Origin: UBA3006 sp036746695
Lineage (GTDB): Bacteria > Actinomycetota > Acidimicrobiia > Acidimicrobiales > Ilumatobacteraceae
Direction: 5' to 3'
NCBI GenBank assembly: GCA_036746695.1
Contig: DAIODP010000001.1
Location: forward strand, 1,116,001-1,180,000
DNA length: 64,000 nucleotides
Shown: positions 17,183 through 25,671 of the stretch, piece after piece
How positions within the stretch are numbered: position 1 is the stretch's first letter
How the letters are laid out: each line of letters begins with the position of its first letter
Notes under the pieces: generated by a model
What the model was told of the DNA's origin: nothing
The model's input: the letters and a program-made list of their open reading frames with translations, nothing else
Database searches by the model: none
Translations under genes and position numbers: made by a program

Positions 17183-18312
17183 CCTTTAAGAATCGTTTCA
17201 TACAAATCAAGCGTTTGGCGAATGACAATTTCTGATGAAAACTCGGTGATGGCTCGTACCCGACCTGCGCGACCCATTCGAACGCGCATGTCCGGGTCGA
17301 GGAGGAGAATTTCAATGGCCGCGGCTAGGGCAACGTGGTCTCGGGGCGAAACCAACAAACCATTGACACCTTCATGTACAACTTCACGACAACCTGGAAC
17401 ATCTGTCGTCACGATAGGTCTGCCTGCCGAACACGCCTCAATAAGCGATTTCGGGAGACCCTCACGGTACGACGGAAGGCAAACAATATGTGATGTTTCA
17501 AGAACGTGGGCAATGTCGTCACGATGGCCAAGCCATTCAACGAGTGCTTCGTTTTGCCAGTTGTTTACATCTGTTTGGGAGAAGCTTGTGGGGTTGCCAT
17601 CATCAGGTGTCCCAACGAGGAGAAACCTAGTACTAGGAAATCTTGGTTTGAGTATGCGCGCAGCGTCTACAAACTCGCCCACGCCCTTATCGCGCAACAT
17701 TCGTGCGATGAGGACCACAACAATTGGCCCTTCGGGTTCTGTGGTCGACGCAAATAGGTCGGTATTCACGCCGGCGCCCTTGATCAACGTCAATGAATCG
17801 CTTCGTACGAAACCGCCGCTGATGAGCGAGTCGTAGTCGTCTGGGTTCTCGATGATTACGCGGCTACCTGGCGGGTTGAGCAAACGTTTGACCAGCATCT
17901 TGACGATTGGGCGAATGAGCGTTGCCTTGGTGTCCGTTGAAGTGAAGACGTAGCCCATTCCCACTGGGGCATTAACAATGTTTTGACAACCCGCCCACCG
18001 TTCGCCCAAAGTTCCAGTCACCACCGGTTTCAGTGCAATGTTGTGCACGATAGTTGGACGAAATTGCTTAATGATGTGGCGAACCCGCAACGCGGTGCGC
18101 AGTTCCCTTAGTGGGTTTAAACCTCGGCGTGAAAAGTCGATTGGGTATACGGCGATGCCTTTTTGGCGCAGTAAGTCTTCGTATTTGCTCACTCGTGTAG
18201 CTACCGCTACCTCAAATCCATCTTTGATCGCAGCCTCGGCGCGTTCGAGAAAATGTGAAACAAAAAACCAGTCCTCAGTGATGACAAAAAGAAGCTTCTT
18301 GTTTGACATCAT
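17179..18312 (-). CDS. Glycosyltransferase family 4 (GT-B fold)
   Basis: A 377-residue soluble or membrane-associated glycosyltransferase. The N-terminal half begins LLFVITEDWFFVSHFL, common in GT4 enzymes of the CapM/WbaZ type that add the second sugar to an undecaprenyl-linked acceptor. The C-terminal half has the retaining-GT signature PSYREGLPKSLIEACSAGRP with the EX7E glutamates, then VTTDVPGCREVV. It is encoded between the polymerase-like membrane protein and the epimerase; the spacing is 3 bases upstream and an overlap downstream. It probably extends the lipid-linked primer made by the neighbouring WecA-like enzyme. Donor sugar unknown. Confidence 0.85.
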   Translation of the reverse strand: MMSNKKLLFVITEDWFFVSHFLERAEAAIKDGFEVAVATRVSKYEDLLRQKGIAVYPIDFSRRGLNPLRELRTALRVRHIIKQFRPTIVHNIALKPVVTGTLGERWAGCQNIVNAPVGMGYVFTSTDTKATLIRPIVKMLVKRLLNPPGSRVIIENPDDYDSLISGGFVRSDSLTLIKGAGVNTDLFASTTEPEGPIVVVLIARMLRDKGVGEFVDAARILKPRFPSTRFLLVGTPDDGNPTSFSQTDVNNWQNEALVEWLGHRDDIAHVLETSHIVCLPSYREGLPKSLIEACSAGRPIVTTDVPGCREVVHEGVNGLLVSPRDHVALAAAIEILLLDPDMRVRMGRAGRVRAITEFSSEIVIRQTLDLYETILKG

Positions 18313-18315
18313 GTG

Positions 18316-19440
18316 TTATCGATTTGAGGATAGGAGGGTCAATGAATACGTATCTTCTCTGTTTCTTGTCTGCAAGTTAGCAATCACCAGAACACCCATT
18401 GAAACAAAAAAGGCGATGTTCTGTCGGGAGGAGTTGAAGTCTGTTTGTGATACCAAACCCGAGAAAAAGATAAATGCATGAAAGACCAAAATATTCCGTG
18501 TATTGAATTTATAGTCTGGTCGCAAAGTGGTGATTAAGAACATCAGCGGTATGAGCAGAGTGTCGACGAAAACAAAACGGGCCAGTACGAGGGTGATGCG
18601 AGATGCCTCAACTACCGAATCGTCAAGAGTGAGAAACTGCAAACCTAGGAAATTTGCCGCCAGACGGGTGATGCCCGATTGGGTGAAAATAGATGTCGGG
18701 GATGAGAGTGACGCACCCTGCTGGACTGTCGCCCCATACCAATAGGAGAATGCACCCACTGTGTAGACAAATACTGTCGAGCAGAGCAGTCTGAAATAGA
18801 ACAAACGTGGGGGGAAGTATCGGTAAATCTCACTAATCGCCCAGCCAACAATGAGTGCTGCTGCAAGGTGTGGCCGAAGTGAGAGAGCCGCCAAAAGACC
18901 CAAGAGTCTTATTGCGAGGCGTCGATCGATCACGAACAACAAGGCAAAATAGCCGAGGGCAAGGTCTCTAAGCGCCAGCACCGACATGAAAATCATGATT
19001 GGTCCACTGAAAAATACAAGCTGCCATGCACGCACTTGAACATCGCACTCGGATAGGAATCTTCGAGCCTTGAAGTAGATGAGCAGCAGAAAAACCAATT
19101 GCAAAAATTTCAGAAATAGCATCGGGTTTCCACCAACCTGAGACACGACGTAGGCGGGGACCGTAACTAGGTATCTAAAGTTGAATGCCGAACTGATACT
19201 GAGCTGAATTCCCTCGTAAGGTATTCGAACGTTGATGATGTCTTGATGCCAAGCCTGGTCGTTGGAGTAAAACAGGACTTGCGCTTCTCGATATTTGGCA
19301 AAAATTGCAATTACTGATGCGGTCCACAGCGAGATAATCGAAGCAACGAACAGGTCGATCTTTGATTGACGCAAGCAAAACAAGAAGGCAATGGCTCCTA
19401 GCGCCGTTGCCTGAATTGCGTACGACGCCAAATCATTCAC
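18316..19440 (-). CDS. Polytopic membrane protein, candidate polysaccharide polymerase (EpsG/Wzy-like)
   Basis: A 374-residue protein with roughly 9-11 hydrophobic segments and no cofactor motif. A larger soluble loop after the second segment (about 50-85) contains FYSNDQAWHQ, and basic residues follow most segments on the cytoplasmic side. Topology, length and position among glycosyltransferases match EpsG/Wzy-type repeat-unit polymerases, which share little sequence. No Wzx flippase was found in the window, so this is the only candidate integral export or polymerisation protein here. A 57-base gap separates it from the FemAB-like gene, the largest in this half of the operon. Confidence 0.55.
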   Translation of the reverse strand: MNDLASYAIQATALGAIAFLFCLRQSKIDLFVASIISLWTASVIAIFAKYREAQVLFYSNDQAWHQDIINVRIPYEGIQLSISSAFNFRYLVTVPAYVVSQVGGNPMLFLKFLQLVFLLLIYFKARRFLSECDVQVRAWQLVFFSGPIMIFMSVLALRDLALGYFALLFVIDRRLAIRLLGLLAALSLRPHLAAALIVGWAISEIYRYFPPRLFYFRLLCSTVFVYTVGAFSYWYGATVQQGASLSSPTSIFTQSGITRLAANFLGLQFLTLDDSVVEASRITLVLARFVFVDTLLIPLMFLITTLRPDYKFNTRNILVFHAFIFFSGLVSQTDFNSSRQNIAFFVSMGVLVIANLQTRNREDTYSLTLLSSNR

Positions 19441-19497
19441 GTCCGCAACCCCAGTGCTTCATGGATCTCCTCAAATGCGTCTAGGCGACGCCAACGT

Positions 19498-20508
19498 TTA
19501 CTGAACCCGTTGCACAATAATTCTACTTGCAAGACCTCTGATCCATGAAGGAAATGAAATGTCCCATTCGCCGAGGTAATCAATGATTTCTGCACCGGTG
19601 CCCTGCTTGAAATCAAAAACACCCTTGTTCTTCACAGGGTCTATCCCGCCAAGATCAATGCGTTGTACGCCTCTTTTTGCACACTCATTCGCCATGTGCC
19701 AAAGAACGGCATGGGAGGAATAGTGCTTACGGCCTTCTGGCGTTGCGACTGCAATAAAGTCCCAGGCCTGATCGCCTTGCACAAGAGCTGCACGAATTGC
19801 CAAGGGTGAACCATCTGCGTCATTGCACCGGACAAATACGAGATCATCACCAAAACAGTTAATAACGCTTTGGATCTCTTCTTCGCTTTTCGTGATGTTG
19901 GTCGAGGCAACCTTCTTGTAATCGTCCATGGTCGTATAAGCGGCTGCAATTTCTCTTGCAACTGGCTTTTTCCAGACAAAAGGAACCGAACCATGTTTTG
20001 TAGATCTCTTTAGATTGCGCTTCCAATTGGAGGAGCAACGATCTAGTCGAGTTGGTTCGTCGGCCGTAAGGTCCAGCATCAGGCTTGCTTGCGCACCAAT
20101 AGGCGCTGATACGTGATGAAACCCGTTTTGTTTTAGGGTGAGATCGGCATCGACGCTCGTTGGTCGCATGCAAGCGATGCGTAAATACGTGAAGCGAGAT
20201 CCTAAATGCTCACGCAGTAGGAGCAGAACCGAATGGTCAAGGGCCGAGATATCGCCCGCAGGCCCGCCAGCAGACCATGCAATAACCGATTTCCCGAGTG
20301 CCGTCTTGACGAGCACCTGTATCGCGGTGGTGATGCGCCCTGATGAATTGCGAGCAACGAGTCGGTATGGTGTCCAACCAAAATCAGAACGATGCTTCGC
20401 CCAGCGAGATGATTGGTACACAGAATGATGGGGAAGCGAACCAATCATGGCGTCCCAGTGCGCATCATCTTCCGTGTAAATAGTCCAAAGATCGTCTGTT
20501 TTGCTCAC
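19498..20508 (-). CDS. FemAB-like aminoacyl/acyl transferase (GNAT fold)
   Basis: A 336-residue protein with the tandem-GNAT FemAB/BioF2-like pattern. It has SVYQSSRWAKHR near the N-terminus, a central LRIACMRPT region, WKRNLKRSTKHG (a basic helix typical of the second GNAT unit) and a C-terminal HAVLWHMANECAKRGVQRIDLGGIDP, which matches the FemAB motif around a conserved Asp-Leu-Gly. FemAB proteins move amino acids from aminoacyl-tRNA to lipid II; the exopolysaccharide-associated branch is thought to put an aminoacyl or acyl group on a sugar amine. The adjacent PLP-dependent enzyme could supply that amine. It overlaps that gene by 4 bases. Confidence 0.8.
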   Translation of the reverse strand: MSKTDDLWTIYTEDDAHWDAMIGSLPHHSVYQSSRWAKHRSDFGWTPYRLVARNSSGRITTAIQVLVKTALGKSVIAWSAGGPAGDISALDHSVLLLLREHLGSRFTYLRIACMRPTSVDADLTLKQNGFHHVSAPIGAQASLMLDLTADEPTRLDRCSSNWKRNLKRSTKHGSVPFVWKKPVAREIAAAYTTMDDYKKVASTNITKSEEEIQSVINCFGDDLVFVRCNDADGSPLAIRAALVQGDQAWDFIAVATPEGRKHYSSHAVLWHMANECAKRGVQRIDLGGIDPVKNKGVFDFKQGTGAEIIDYLGEWDISFPSWIRGLASRIIVQRVQ

Positions 20509-21488
20509 AAGAAATTAACCACCCAAACATTGCGGTAGAAGTGATTGTTGTCGACGGTCACTGCACTCGGTAAGTCGGGCCATGAAATGGTCTCTACATG
20601 AAAACGAGATACCGCCCGCCGAACTCGCGCTGCTTCTTTCGCAGAACCAATAAATGCAAATCCATACGGCGAAGCACCAGAGCCCAGTTGTTTGATAATT
20701 GGTTGTATGTCATAACCGCTGACAACTGAAGCAATTTCCCCAAAAAGACGCCTGCGACGCTCCACTTCCTGCTCCGAGTTGACCCTGCTTATGAAGTTGA
20801 GGCTGGAGGAAGTTGGTTCCGGGCTTCCAGGCAGTGTCTTCTCACTCATCGGATCTGAAACAGGAAGCGAAGAACCGGTGCGCATCTGTCGAAGTCCACG
20901 AGTTGTTGTTTGCAACAAGCGGAAGAGAGGGAGGCCGGTTCGACGCTCTATACGGGAAGTAGATCGACGAATACGAAACGACATTGGATCTGTTTGCCTT
21001 GACGGTTCAAGTTGCGGGTCGGTCTTGGCAACGAACCTCTGATCATTGACATAGAGCTGTGCGCCATCAAGTACGCGAAGTGTTTTTCGGTAGCTTGTCA
21101 CGCCGAGATCTCCGCGCGTTCCTAGGAGCGCGCCGCTCAAGTCGCGCCCCAGGAAACCGTGGGCATTATCTTCGATCAACACTGCTCCGTTTTCCTCGCA
21201 ATATTTGCGGAATATCGCTAGGTCTTGTGGAATACCGAAATAATTGACCGCTAGTACTGCTTTGGCACCTTTAGCGCCTTCCAAATGCACAGGTTGCAAT
21301 TGTTCGTTCACCGGGTAGTAGCGGGGAGTTGCGCCAGCCGCATTCACAGCACCGAGGACGTCGCGACAAATGAATTCAGGCAACAAGATCTCCGCACCTT
21401 TGCATCCTGCAAGGCGAAATGCTTCGACGAGAGCGTGGCGAGCGAACGAGAACGTTCGATCGGAGGGACGAAGCAATGGTGCAGTCAT
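20505..21488 (-). CDS. DegT/DnrJ-like PLP-dependent enzyme (divergent)
   Basis: A 327-residue protein with the fold-type I PLP layout of sugar aminotransferases: an N-terminal substrate/cofactor loop (ILLPEFICRDVLGAV), the Asp of VLIEDNAHGFLG that would hold the pyridine nitrogen, and SYRKTLRVLDGAQL, where the Lys would form the Schiff base. The Lys motif is shortened compared with normal DegT enzymes (which read SFYxxKxL...GDGG). The C-terminal domain carries an unusual Ser/Arg/Thr-rich linker (about 160-225). Variants with an RK-Leu-Val-Asp-Gly motif occur next to FemAB genes in other exopolysaccharide loci, as far as I recall. It may install an amine on a sugar or act as a binding-only homologue. 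Confidence 0.68.
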   Translation of the reverse strand: MTAPLLRPSDRTFSFARHALVEAFRLAGCKGAEILLPEFICRDVLGAVNAAGATPRYYPVNEQLQPVHLEGAKGAKAVLAVNYFGIPQDLAIFRKYCEENGAVLIEDNAHGFLGRDLSGALLGTRGDLGVTSYRKTLRVLDGAQLYVNDQRFVAKTDPQLEPSRQTDPMSFRIRRSTSRIERRTGLPLFRLLQTTTRGLRQMRTGSSLPVSDPMSEKTLPGSPEPTSSSLNFISRVNSEQEVERRRRLFGEIASVVSGYDIQPIIKQLGSGASPYGFAFIGSAKEAARVRRAVSRFHVETISWPDLPSAVTVDNNHFYRNVWVVNFL

Positions 21489-21491
21489 GAT

Positions 21492-22403
21492 TTAGCGCCT
21501 GGGCGTCAAAGATGCACGAATGAGTAGAAGTGTCGCTGCTAGAAGCCGACTTGCAAATGGCCATTTCATTGCAGATTGCAAAAACAGTTTCGCTGATGCG
21601 CCGTAGTTTCCCGAGCGTTGCAACGAACGACCAGCACCGTAGAAAGCGATACCAATACGTTTACGTTGGCGGATAATTTCGGTGACAGACCGTTTTGATT
21701 GAGGAAAGTGTTTTGTTAATACAGCCAGCTCGGCCGCAAGATGCTTTTGGATATTGCCACTGACATTTGACTCGTGAAGGTGATATTCGCCCAACGGTTG
21801 TTTAATGAACTCGAGTCGTGGAGTTGTCTGCGCAATTCTCATCCAAAGGTCGTAATCCTCCGTTGAAATCAATGCAGGGGATTCGTCGAAGCCTTTGCAG
21901 GCCATAAGAATTGATCGACGTACGACCGTTGCCGAAGTGGAGATTCGATTGCCCCGATACAGCAACTTCGCATACGTTGATCTGTTTTTCGGACCGTACT
22001 CAACTTGTCGCCGGCTTCCATGTTGACCAACCCAATACTCTCCGTGGCAAACGAGATCGGCGCCCTTCTCGAGAACGCCTACACACATTTCAAGCTTCTC
22101 TGGGAACCAAGTGTCATCGGAGTCGAGAAATGCGACATACGTTCCATCGGCAAGTTCGATTCCCTTATTTCTTGACGCTGCGATAACTCCGTTGTTCGCA
22201 AAGTCAATTAACTGGATGCGGTTATCTGAGAATGATTCAACGATGGAAACTGTGTCGTCCGTTGAGAAATTATTGACGATAATTGCTTTCCAGTGAGTAA
22301 ACGTCTGCGCCCGGATGCTCTCAATTGCGCGGTGTAGTAGTGGTGCATGGTTGTACGTGGGGATAACGATGGAAACAAGAGGTGCAGTGATGCGCTCATT
22401 CAT
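21492..22403 (-). CDS. Glycosyltransferase family 2
   Basis: From the ATG at 22403 the protein has 303 residues. The open frame runs 21 codons further upstream, but those overlap the SDR gene. The GT-A core is clear: VSIVIPTYNHAPLLHRAIES, NFSTDDT, SRNKGIELADG, and the DxD motif in VAFLDSDDTWFPEKLE (about 85-100), followed by ALISTEDYDLWMR with the catalytic ED. A C-terminal basic/amphipathic region (about 255-300) may bind the membrane. It is an inverting transferase that should add one sugar to the growing lipid-linked repeat unit. Three bases separate it from the PLP-enzyme gene downstream; the start overlaps the SDR gene by 8 bases. Confidence 0.88.
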   Translation of the reverse strand: MNERITAPLVSIVIPTYNHAPLLHRAIESIRAQTFTHWKAIIVNNFSTDDTVSIVESFSDNRIQLIDFANNGVIAASRNKGIELADGTYVAFLDSDDTWFPEKLEMCVGVLEKGADLVCHGEYWVGQHGSRRQVEYGPKNRSTYAKLLYRGNRISTSATVVRRSILMACKGFDESPALISTEDYDLWMRIAQTTPRLEFIKQPLGEYHLHESNVSGNIQKHLAAELAVLTKHFPQSKRSVTEIIRQRKRIGIAFYGAGRSLQRSGNYGASAKLFLQSAMKWPFASRLLAATLLLIRASLTPRR

Positions 22404-23361
22404 GACGAGAACCATGGACGCCGCTAAGCATTGATAGGAGTCCGTCAATCTCTGTAGCGAAGTCATCTTCTGGAGTAAAACCCGTGGAAGTTAATCGTTC
22501 AATTGAAAAGTTAAGTGGTGGAACCTTGGCATCGGTCTGGGAGCCGGGGGGCGTTGTGATGTCGACGGCTGCACCAAAAAGTTGTTTGCCACGTTCCTGT
22601 ACGGCAAGTGCCATCTTCATCACGCTTGATGACGTCGTGCTGCCCATGTTGAATACACCATTGTCGAGCTTGCTTGAGTCGAGTTTGAGAAAGTGTTGTA
22701 CAGCGGCACAGACATCTGTGCGAGTTACAAAGTTTCGTTCTTGTAAACCGTTTGATTGAAGTACGAGTGTGTTGTTAAACACCAATTGCCGACACAAATC
22801 TCCAACAACAGTTTTCCAGTCGCCCATGTTGTACTCCATCGGCCGACCAAAACTGTTTGCGCAGCGAATCGAAATTCCTTCAATTCGTCGCTGCTGGTGT
22901 GCGTCTAAGACGAGTTTTTCGGCCGCGAGATGAGTTGTGGCATATGGGTGTTTTGGGCTAGCGAGCGTGGACTCATCTAACTGCCCGACAAGTGGAGACC
23001 CGTAAACATGGGCTGTAGAGAAATAAATAAAGCGCCTTACTCCGTTAGCGATGGAAGCTTCTAATACGTTGTTGGTGCCACTGACTGTGATGTGGTCGGC
23101 AAGGCTCGGGTTATCTGCCGATTCAATGTCGCTGAGACCCACAAGGTGAATGACGGTATCCACATCAGTAAATGAAGTGCCAAACGTTGTTGTATCAGTG
23201 ACATCAAACTTTGCAACCTGAGCATTGGGGGCCCAATCAGGCACTTCTCGGCTGGAATGAGTGCCTAATCGAAAACGGAAATCTGGATTATTGCCTAATG
23301 ACGAGGCAATTCGACCGCCCAGATTGCCAAACCCTCCTGTGAGGAGGACGGTTTTTGTCAT
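22396..23361 (-). CDS. NAD(P)-dependent sugar reductase/epimerase with Y-x3-H in place of Y-x3-K
   Basis: A 321-residue extended SDR with GGFGNLGGRIASSLG for dinucleotide binding, VIHLVGLSD, and FSTAHVYGS for the active-site Ser/Thr. The catalytic helix reads PYATTHLAAEKL, so the usual Tyr-x3-Lys is Tyr-x3-His (Tyr near residue 143). It lies between the RmlC-like epimerase and GT2, coupled to the former by a 4-base overlap. It is placed to reduce or epimerise the CDP-4-keto-6-deoxy sugar made by RfbG. Product and direction cannot be set from sequence. Confidence 0.78.
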   Translation of the reverse strand: MTKTVLLTGGFGNLGGRIASSLGNNPDFRFRLGTHSSREVPDWAPNAQVAKFDVTDTTTFGTSFTDVDTVIHLVGLSDIESADNPSLADHITVSGTNNVLEASIANGVRRFIYFSTAHVYGSPLVGQLDESTLASPKHPYATTHLAAEKLVLDAHQQRRIEGISIRCANSFGRPMEYNMGDWKTVVGDLCRQLVFNNTLVLQSNGLQERNFVTRTDVCAAVQHFLKLDSSKLDNGVFNMGSTTSSSVMKMALAVQERGKQLFGAAVDITTPPGSQTDAKVPPLNFSIERLTSTGFTPEDDFATEIDGLLSMLSGVHGSRHE

Positions 23362-23807
23362 TTGTGCTTCAACGCCCAGTCATATGGAATTTCACCCGAC
23401 ATTGGGTCTAGCCGATCGATTTCATCTGGGTCGTGTGGGATTGATGCACAGTTTGCGACCACCGAAAGCTCTGACCCCATTCCTTTGAAACCGTTCCAGA
23501 CCATCGGTGGAACGGTTACTAGTACGTAATTGTCTGGTCCGATGAAAATTTCTTGAATTTCACCACGAGTGGGGCTTTTCTCGCGGTTGTCATACAAAAC
23601 AAATTTAATTTTGCCATGAGGTACCGCATAGTTGAGCGTCATTTTGCTGTGGATGTGCCAGGCCTTTATTGCATCTGGATAAATGCAAGAGAAGTAAATC
23701 TCTCCAAAAGTCGAAAAATGTGGATCGGAATTCTTAAGCATGTGCATTACTTTTCCGCGCTCGTCAAGGATTTGTTTAAGCGGGGTGATGATGACTCCAT
23801 CAATCAT
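23358..23807 (-). CDS. RmlC-like cupin (sugar 3,5-epimerase family)
   Basis: A 149-residue cupin related to dTDP-4-dehydrorhamnose 3,5-epimerase. It shows ILDERGKVMHML, YPDAIKAWHIHSKMT (with the presumed catalytic His), AVPHGKIKFVLYDNR and VPPMVWNGFKG. It is shorter than classical RmlC (about 180 residues), and the second half of the active site is less conserved. Encoded directly downstream of rfbG with an 8-base overlap, it is expected to act on the CDP-4-keto-6-deoxyglucose product, inverting C3 and/or C5. It could alternatively be a 3,4-ketoisomerase. The reaction is inference from family and position. Confidence 0.74.
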   Translation of the reverse strand: MIDGVIITPLKQILDERGKVMHMLKNSDPHFSTFGEIYFSCIYPDAIKAWHIHSKMTLNYAVPHGKIKFVLYDNREKSPTRGEIQEIFIGPDNYVLVTVPPMVWNGFKGMGSELSVVANCASIPHDPDEIDRLDPMSGEIPYDWALKHK

Positions 23808-24876
23808 GAATTTTCCTCTCGTACTCGCTCAATTGGTTCGTCGTAACATCAATCGCTTTTGCCCCGTCTTCTACCTGCTTGTACCACTGCACCGTTTTCT
23901 CAACAGTTTCAGCGAAGTGCCAACGAGGAGCCCATTGTAATTGTTGTCTTGCTTTGGTGCAGTCAAGTTGAAGGAGATTGGCCTCATGAGGATGACTGTG
24001 ATTTGACTCAATCTCGACACTTCCAGAACCCCAGTGGCCGACTGCAGCCTGCGCGACATCATGCACTGTTCTGGTTTCGGCCTCATCGGGGCCAAAGTTC
24101 CATGCACCCTCTACAGATTTTGGTTCGCTCATTAAACGTTCGGCGAGAACGATGTATCCAGAGAGTGGTTCAAGAACATGCTGCCATGGGCGAGTGGCGT
24201 TTGGATTCCGAAGAACGATTGGCGTATTCGCTGTAAGCGACCTAATGCAATCAGGAATAATGCGATCTTCGGACCAGTCACCACCACCGATCACATTCCC
24301 AGCGCGCCCGGATGCTGCTCCAAAACCTTGACGTTGTTTGAAAAAGGAGTCGTTGTAGGAAGAAAAGACAAGTTCCGCTGCGGCCTTGGATGCGCTGTAT
24401 GGGTCGTGGCCACCGAGTTGGTCAAATTCGGTATAGCCAGCTACTTGTTCAATATTTTTGTAACACTTATCAGAGGTAACAAATACAAGTGAAGTAACGG
24501 AATCCGATAATCGAACGCTCTCTAAGAGATTTACTGCTCCGCTCACATTGGTTTCAAAGGTTTCAACGGGGTCGCGGTAGGAACGGCGCACAATTGGTTG
24601 TGCGGCTAGATGAAATACGATCTCTGGCTTAACTTTACGAAATGTCTTCTGCAAAAATTCTGCGTCACGCACATCTCCATCTTTATGATCCATGCTCTTG
24701 TCTAAGCGCAGTGAACGAAAATGAGACTTTGTCAACGCAGGAAGGGCGTATCCATAAACATCCGCGCCATATTGCAGCAACCAAAAACTGAGCCATGAAC
24801 CCTTAAAGCCAGTGTCTCCCGTGATGAGTACACGCTTGCCTCGAAACTTAGAAAGGACGGTTACGAGGTTTTCCAT
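23800..24876 (-). CDS. rfbG: CDP-glucose 4,6-dehydratase
   Basis: Converts CDP-D-glucose to CDP-4-keto-6-deoxy-D-glucose, the branch point for CDP-linked 6-deoxy and 3,6-dideoxy sugars. The 358-residue length fits. Diagnostic features are ITGDTGFKGSWLSFWLLQYG at the N-terminus (the KGSW variant is specific to this family rather than RmlB), AAQPIVRRSYRDPVETFETNV, VTSDKCY with the active-site Thr/Asp/Lys, and YSASKAAAEL with Tyr-x3-Lys. It overlaps rfbF by 16 bases, confirming the CDP-glucose pair. No rfbH dehydrase is present in the window, so a 6-deoxy rather than a 3,6-dideoxy sugar is the likelier end product. Confidence 0.92.
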   Translation of the reverse strand: MENLVTVLSKFRGKRVLITGDTGFKGSWLSFWLLQYGADVYGYALPALTKSHFRSLRLDKSMDHKDGDVRDAEFLQKTFRKVKPEIVFHLAAQPIVRRSYRDPVETFETNVSGAVNLLESVRLSDSVTSLVFVTSDKCYKNIEQVAGYTEFDQLGGHDPYSASKAAAELVFSSYNDSFFKQRQGFGAASGRAGNVIGGGDWSEDRIIPDCIRSLTANTPIVLRNPNATRPWQHVLEPLSGYIVLAERLMSEPKSVEGAWNFGPDEAETRTVHDVAQAAVGHWGSGSVEIESNHSHPHEANLLQLDCTKARQQLQWAPRWHFAETVEKTVQWYKQVEDGAKAIDVTTNQLSEYERKIHD

Positions 24877-25589
24877 GGAGCCTTATCTTGCTCAAGCATT
24901 TCGTTCAGTAATTGCCAGTCTCGGTATGTGTCCATGCATTGCCAGAATCCATCGTGTTGATAGACGGCGAGTTCTTTTTGTGCAACCAAGCTCTGCATCG
25001 GTTCTTTTTCAAAGACAAGATCTTGTCGGTCTTCCAAAACATCAAAGACTGCCGGTTCGCATACGAAGAAGCCACCCGAAATGAGACCGGCTGATGCCTG
25101 AGGTTTTTCATTGAATCCGGTGGCCTTGCCGTCGGAGCCAACTTCAAGCTCCCCGAATCTTGCTGGTGGACGTACGCCCGTGACCGTGACGGTGGCGTCT
25201 TTGGACTGATGGTATGTGATCAACGAATTGATATCGATGTCGCTTAAGCCGTCTCCGTAGGTGAGCATGAATGGCTCGTCCTCTACGTGTTCGCGAATTT
25301 TCTTAATACGTGCTCCCGTCATCGAGTCCTGACCGGTATCGGCGAGCGTTACATTCCACTTCAATTCTCCTTGTCCTGAATTGGAAGAGTAGTTTTCAAA
25401 AAAGTCGCGGATTGAGTCGCCTTTATAGCCAAGGCACAACACAAAGTCATCGTGCCCAAACCCTGCGTAGTAATTCATTAAATGCCACAAGATGGGAAGT
25501 TTGCCGATCGGGATCATTGGCTTCGGAATATTGTCGGCGACATCCCTGATTCTTGTTCCGTAGCCGCCGCACAAAATCACTGTTTTCAT
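24861..25589 (-). CDS. rfbF: Glucose-1-phosphate cytidylyltransferase
   Basis: Joins CTP and glucose 1-phosphate to give CDP-glucose. The start is the ATG at 25589, directly at MKTVILCGGYGTRI; the open frame upstream to 25760 has no family match. The 242-residue protein shows the nucleotidyltransferase signature CGGYGTRIRD, IPKPMIPIGKLPILWHLM (Lys for sugar phosphate), LCLGYKGDSIRDFF, LTYGDGLSDID (metal-binding Asp) and GFNEKP. The GYKGDxI and TYGDGL spellings are characteristic of RfbF/DdhA. It lies after an 82-base gap that could carry an internal promoter for the downstream half of the operon. Confidence 0.92.
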   Translation of the reverse strand: MKTVILCGGYGTRIRDVADNIPKPMIPIGKLPILWHLMNYYAGFGHDDFVLCLGYKGDSIRDFFENYSSNSGQGELKWNVTLADTGQDSMTGARIKKIREHVEDEPFMLTYGDGLSDIDINSLITYHQSKDATVTVTGVRPPARFGELEVGSDGKATGFNEKPQASAGLISGGFFVCEPAVFDVLEDRQDLVFEKEPMQSLVAQKELAVYQHDGFWQCMDTYRDWQLLNEMLEQDKAPWKTS

Positions 25590-25671
25590 ATGCTCAATAC
25601 CAACCTCGTAGAAACCGACCACCGGAAAGCCAGTGCTAATTCTACCTATTTTGCGGTGATGTAGCCGTGGG

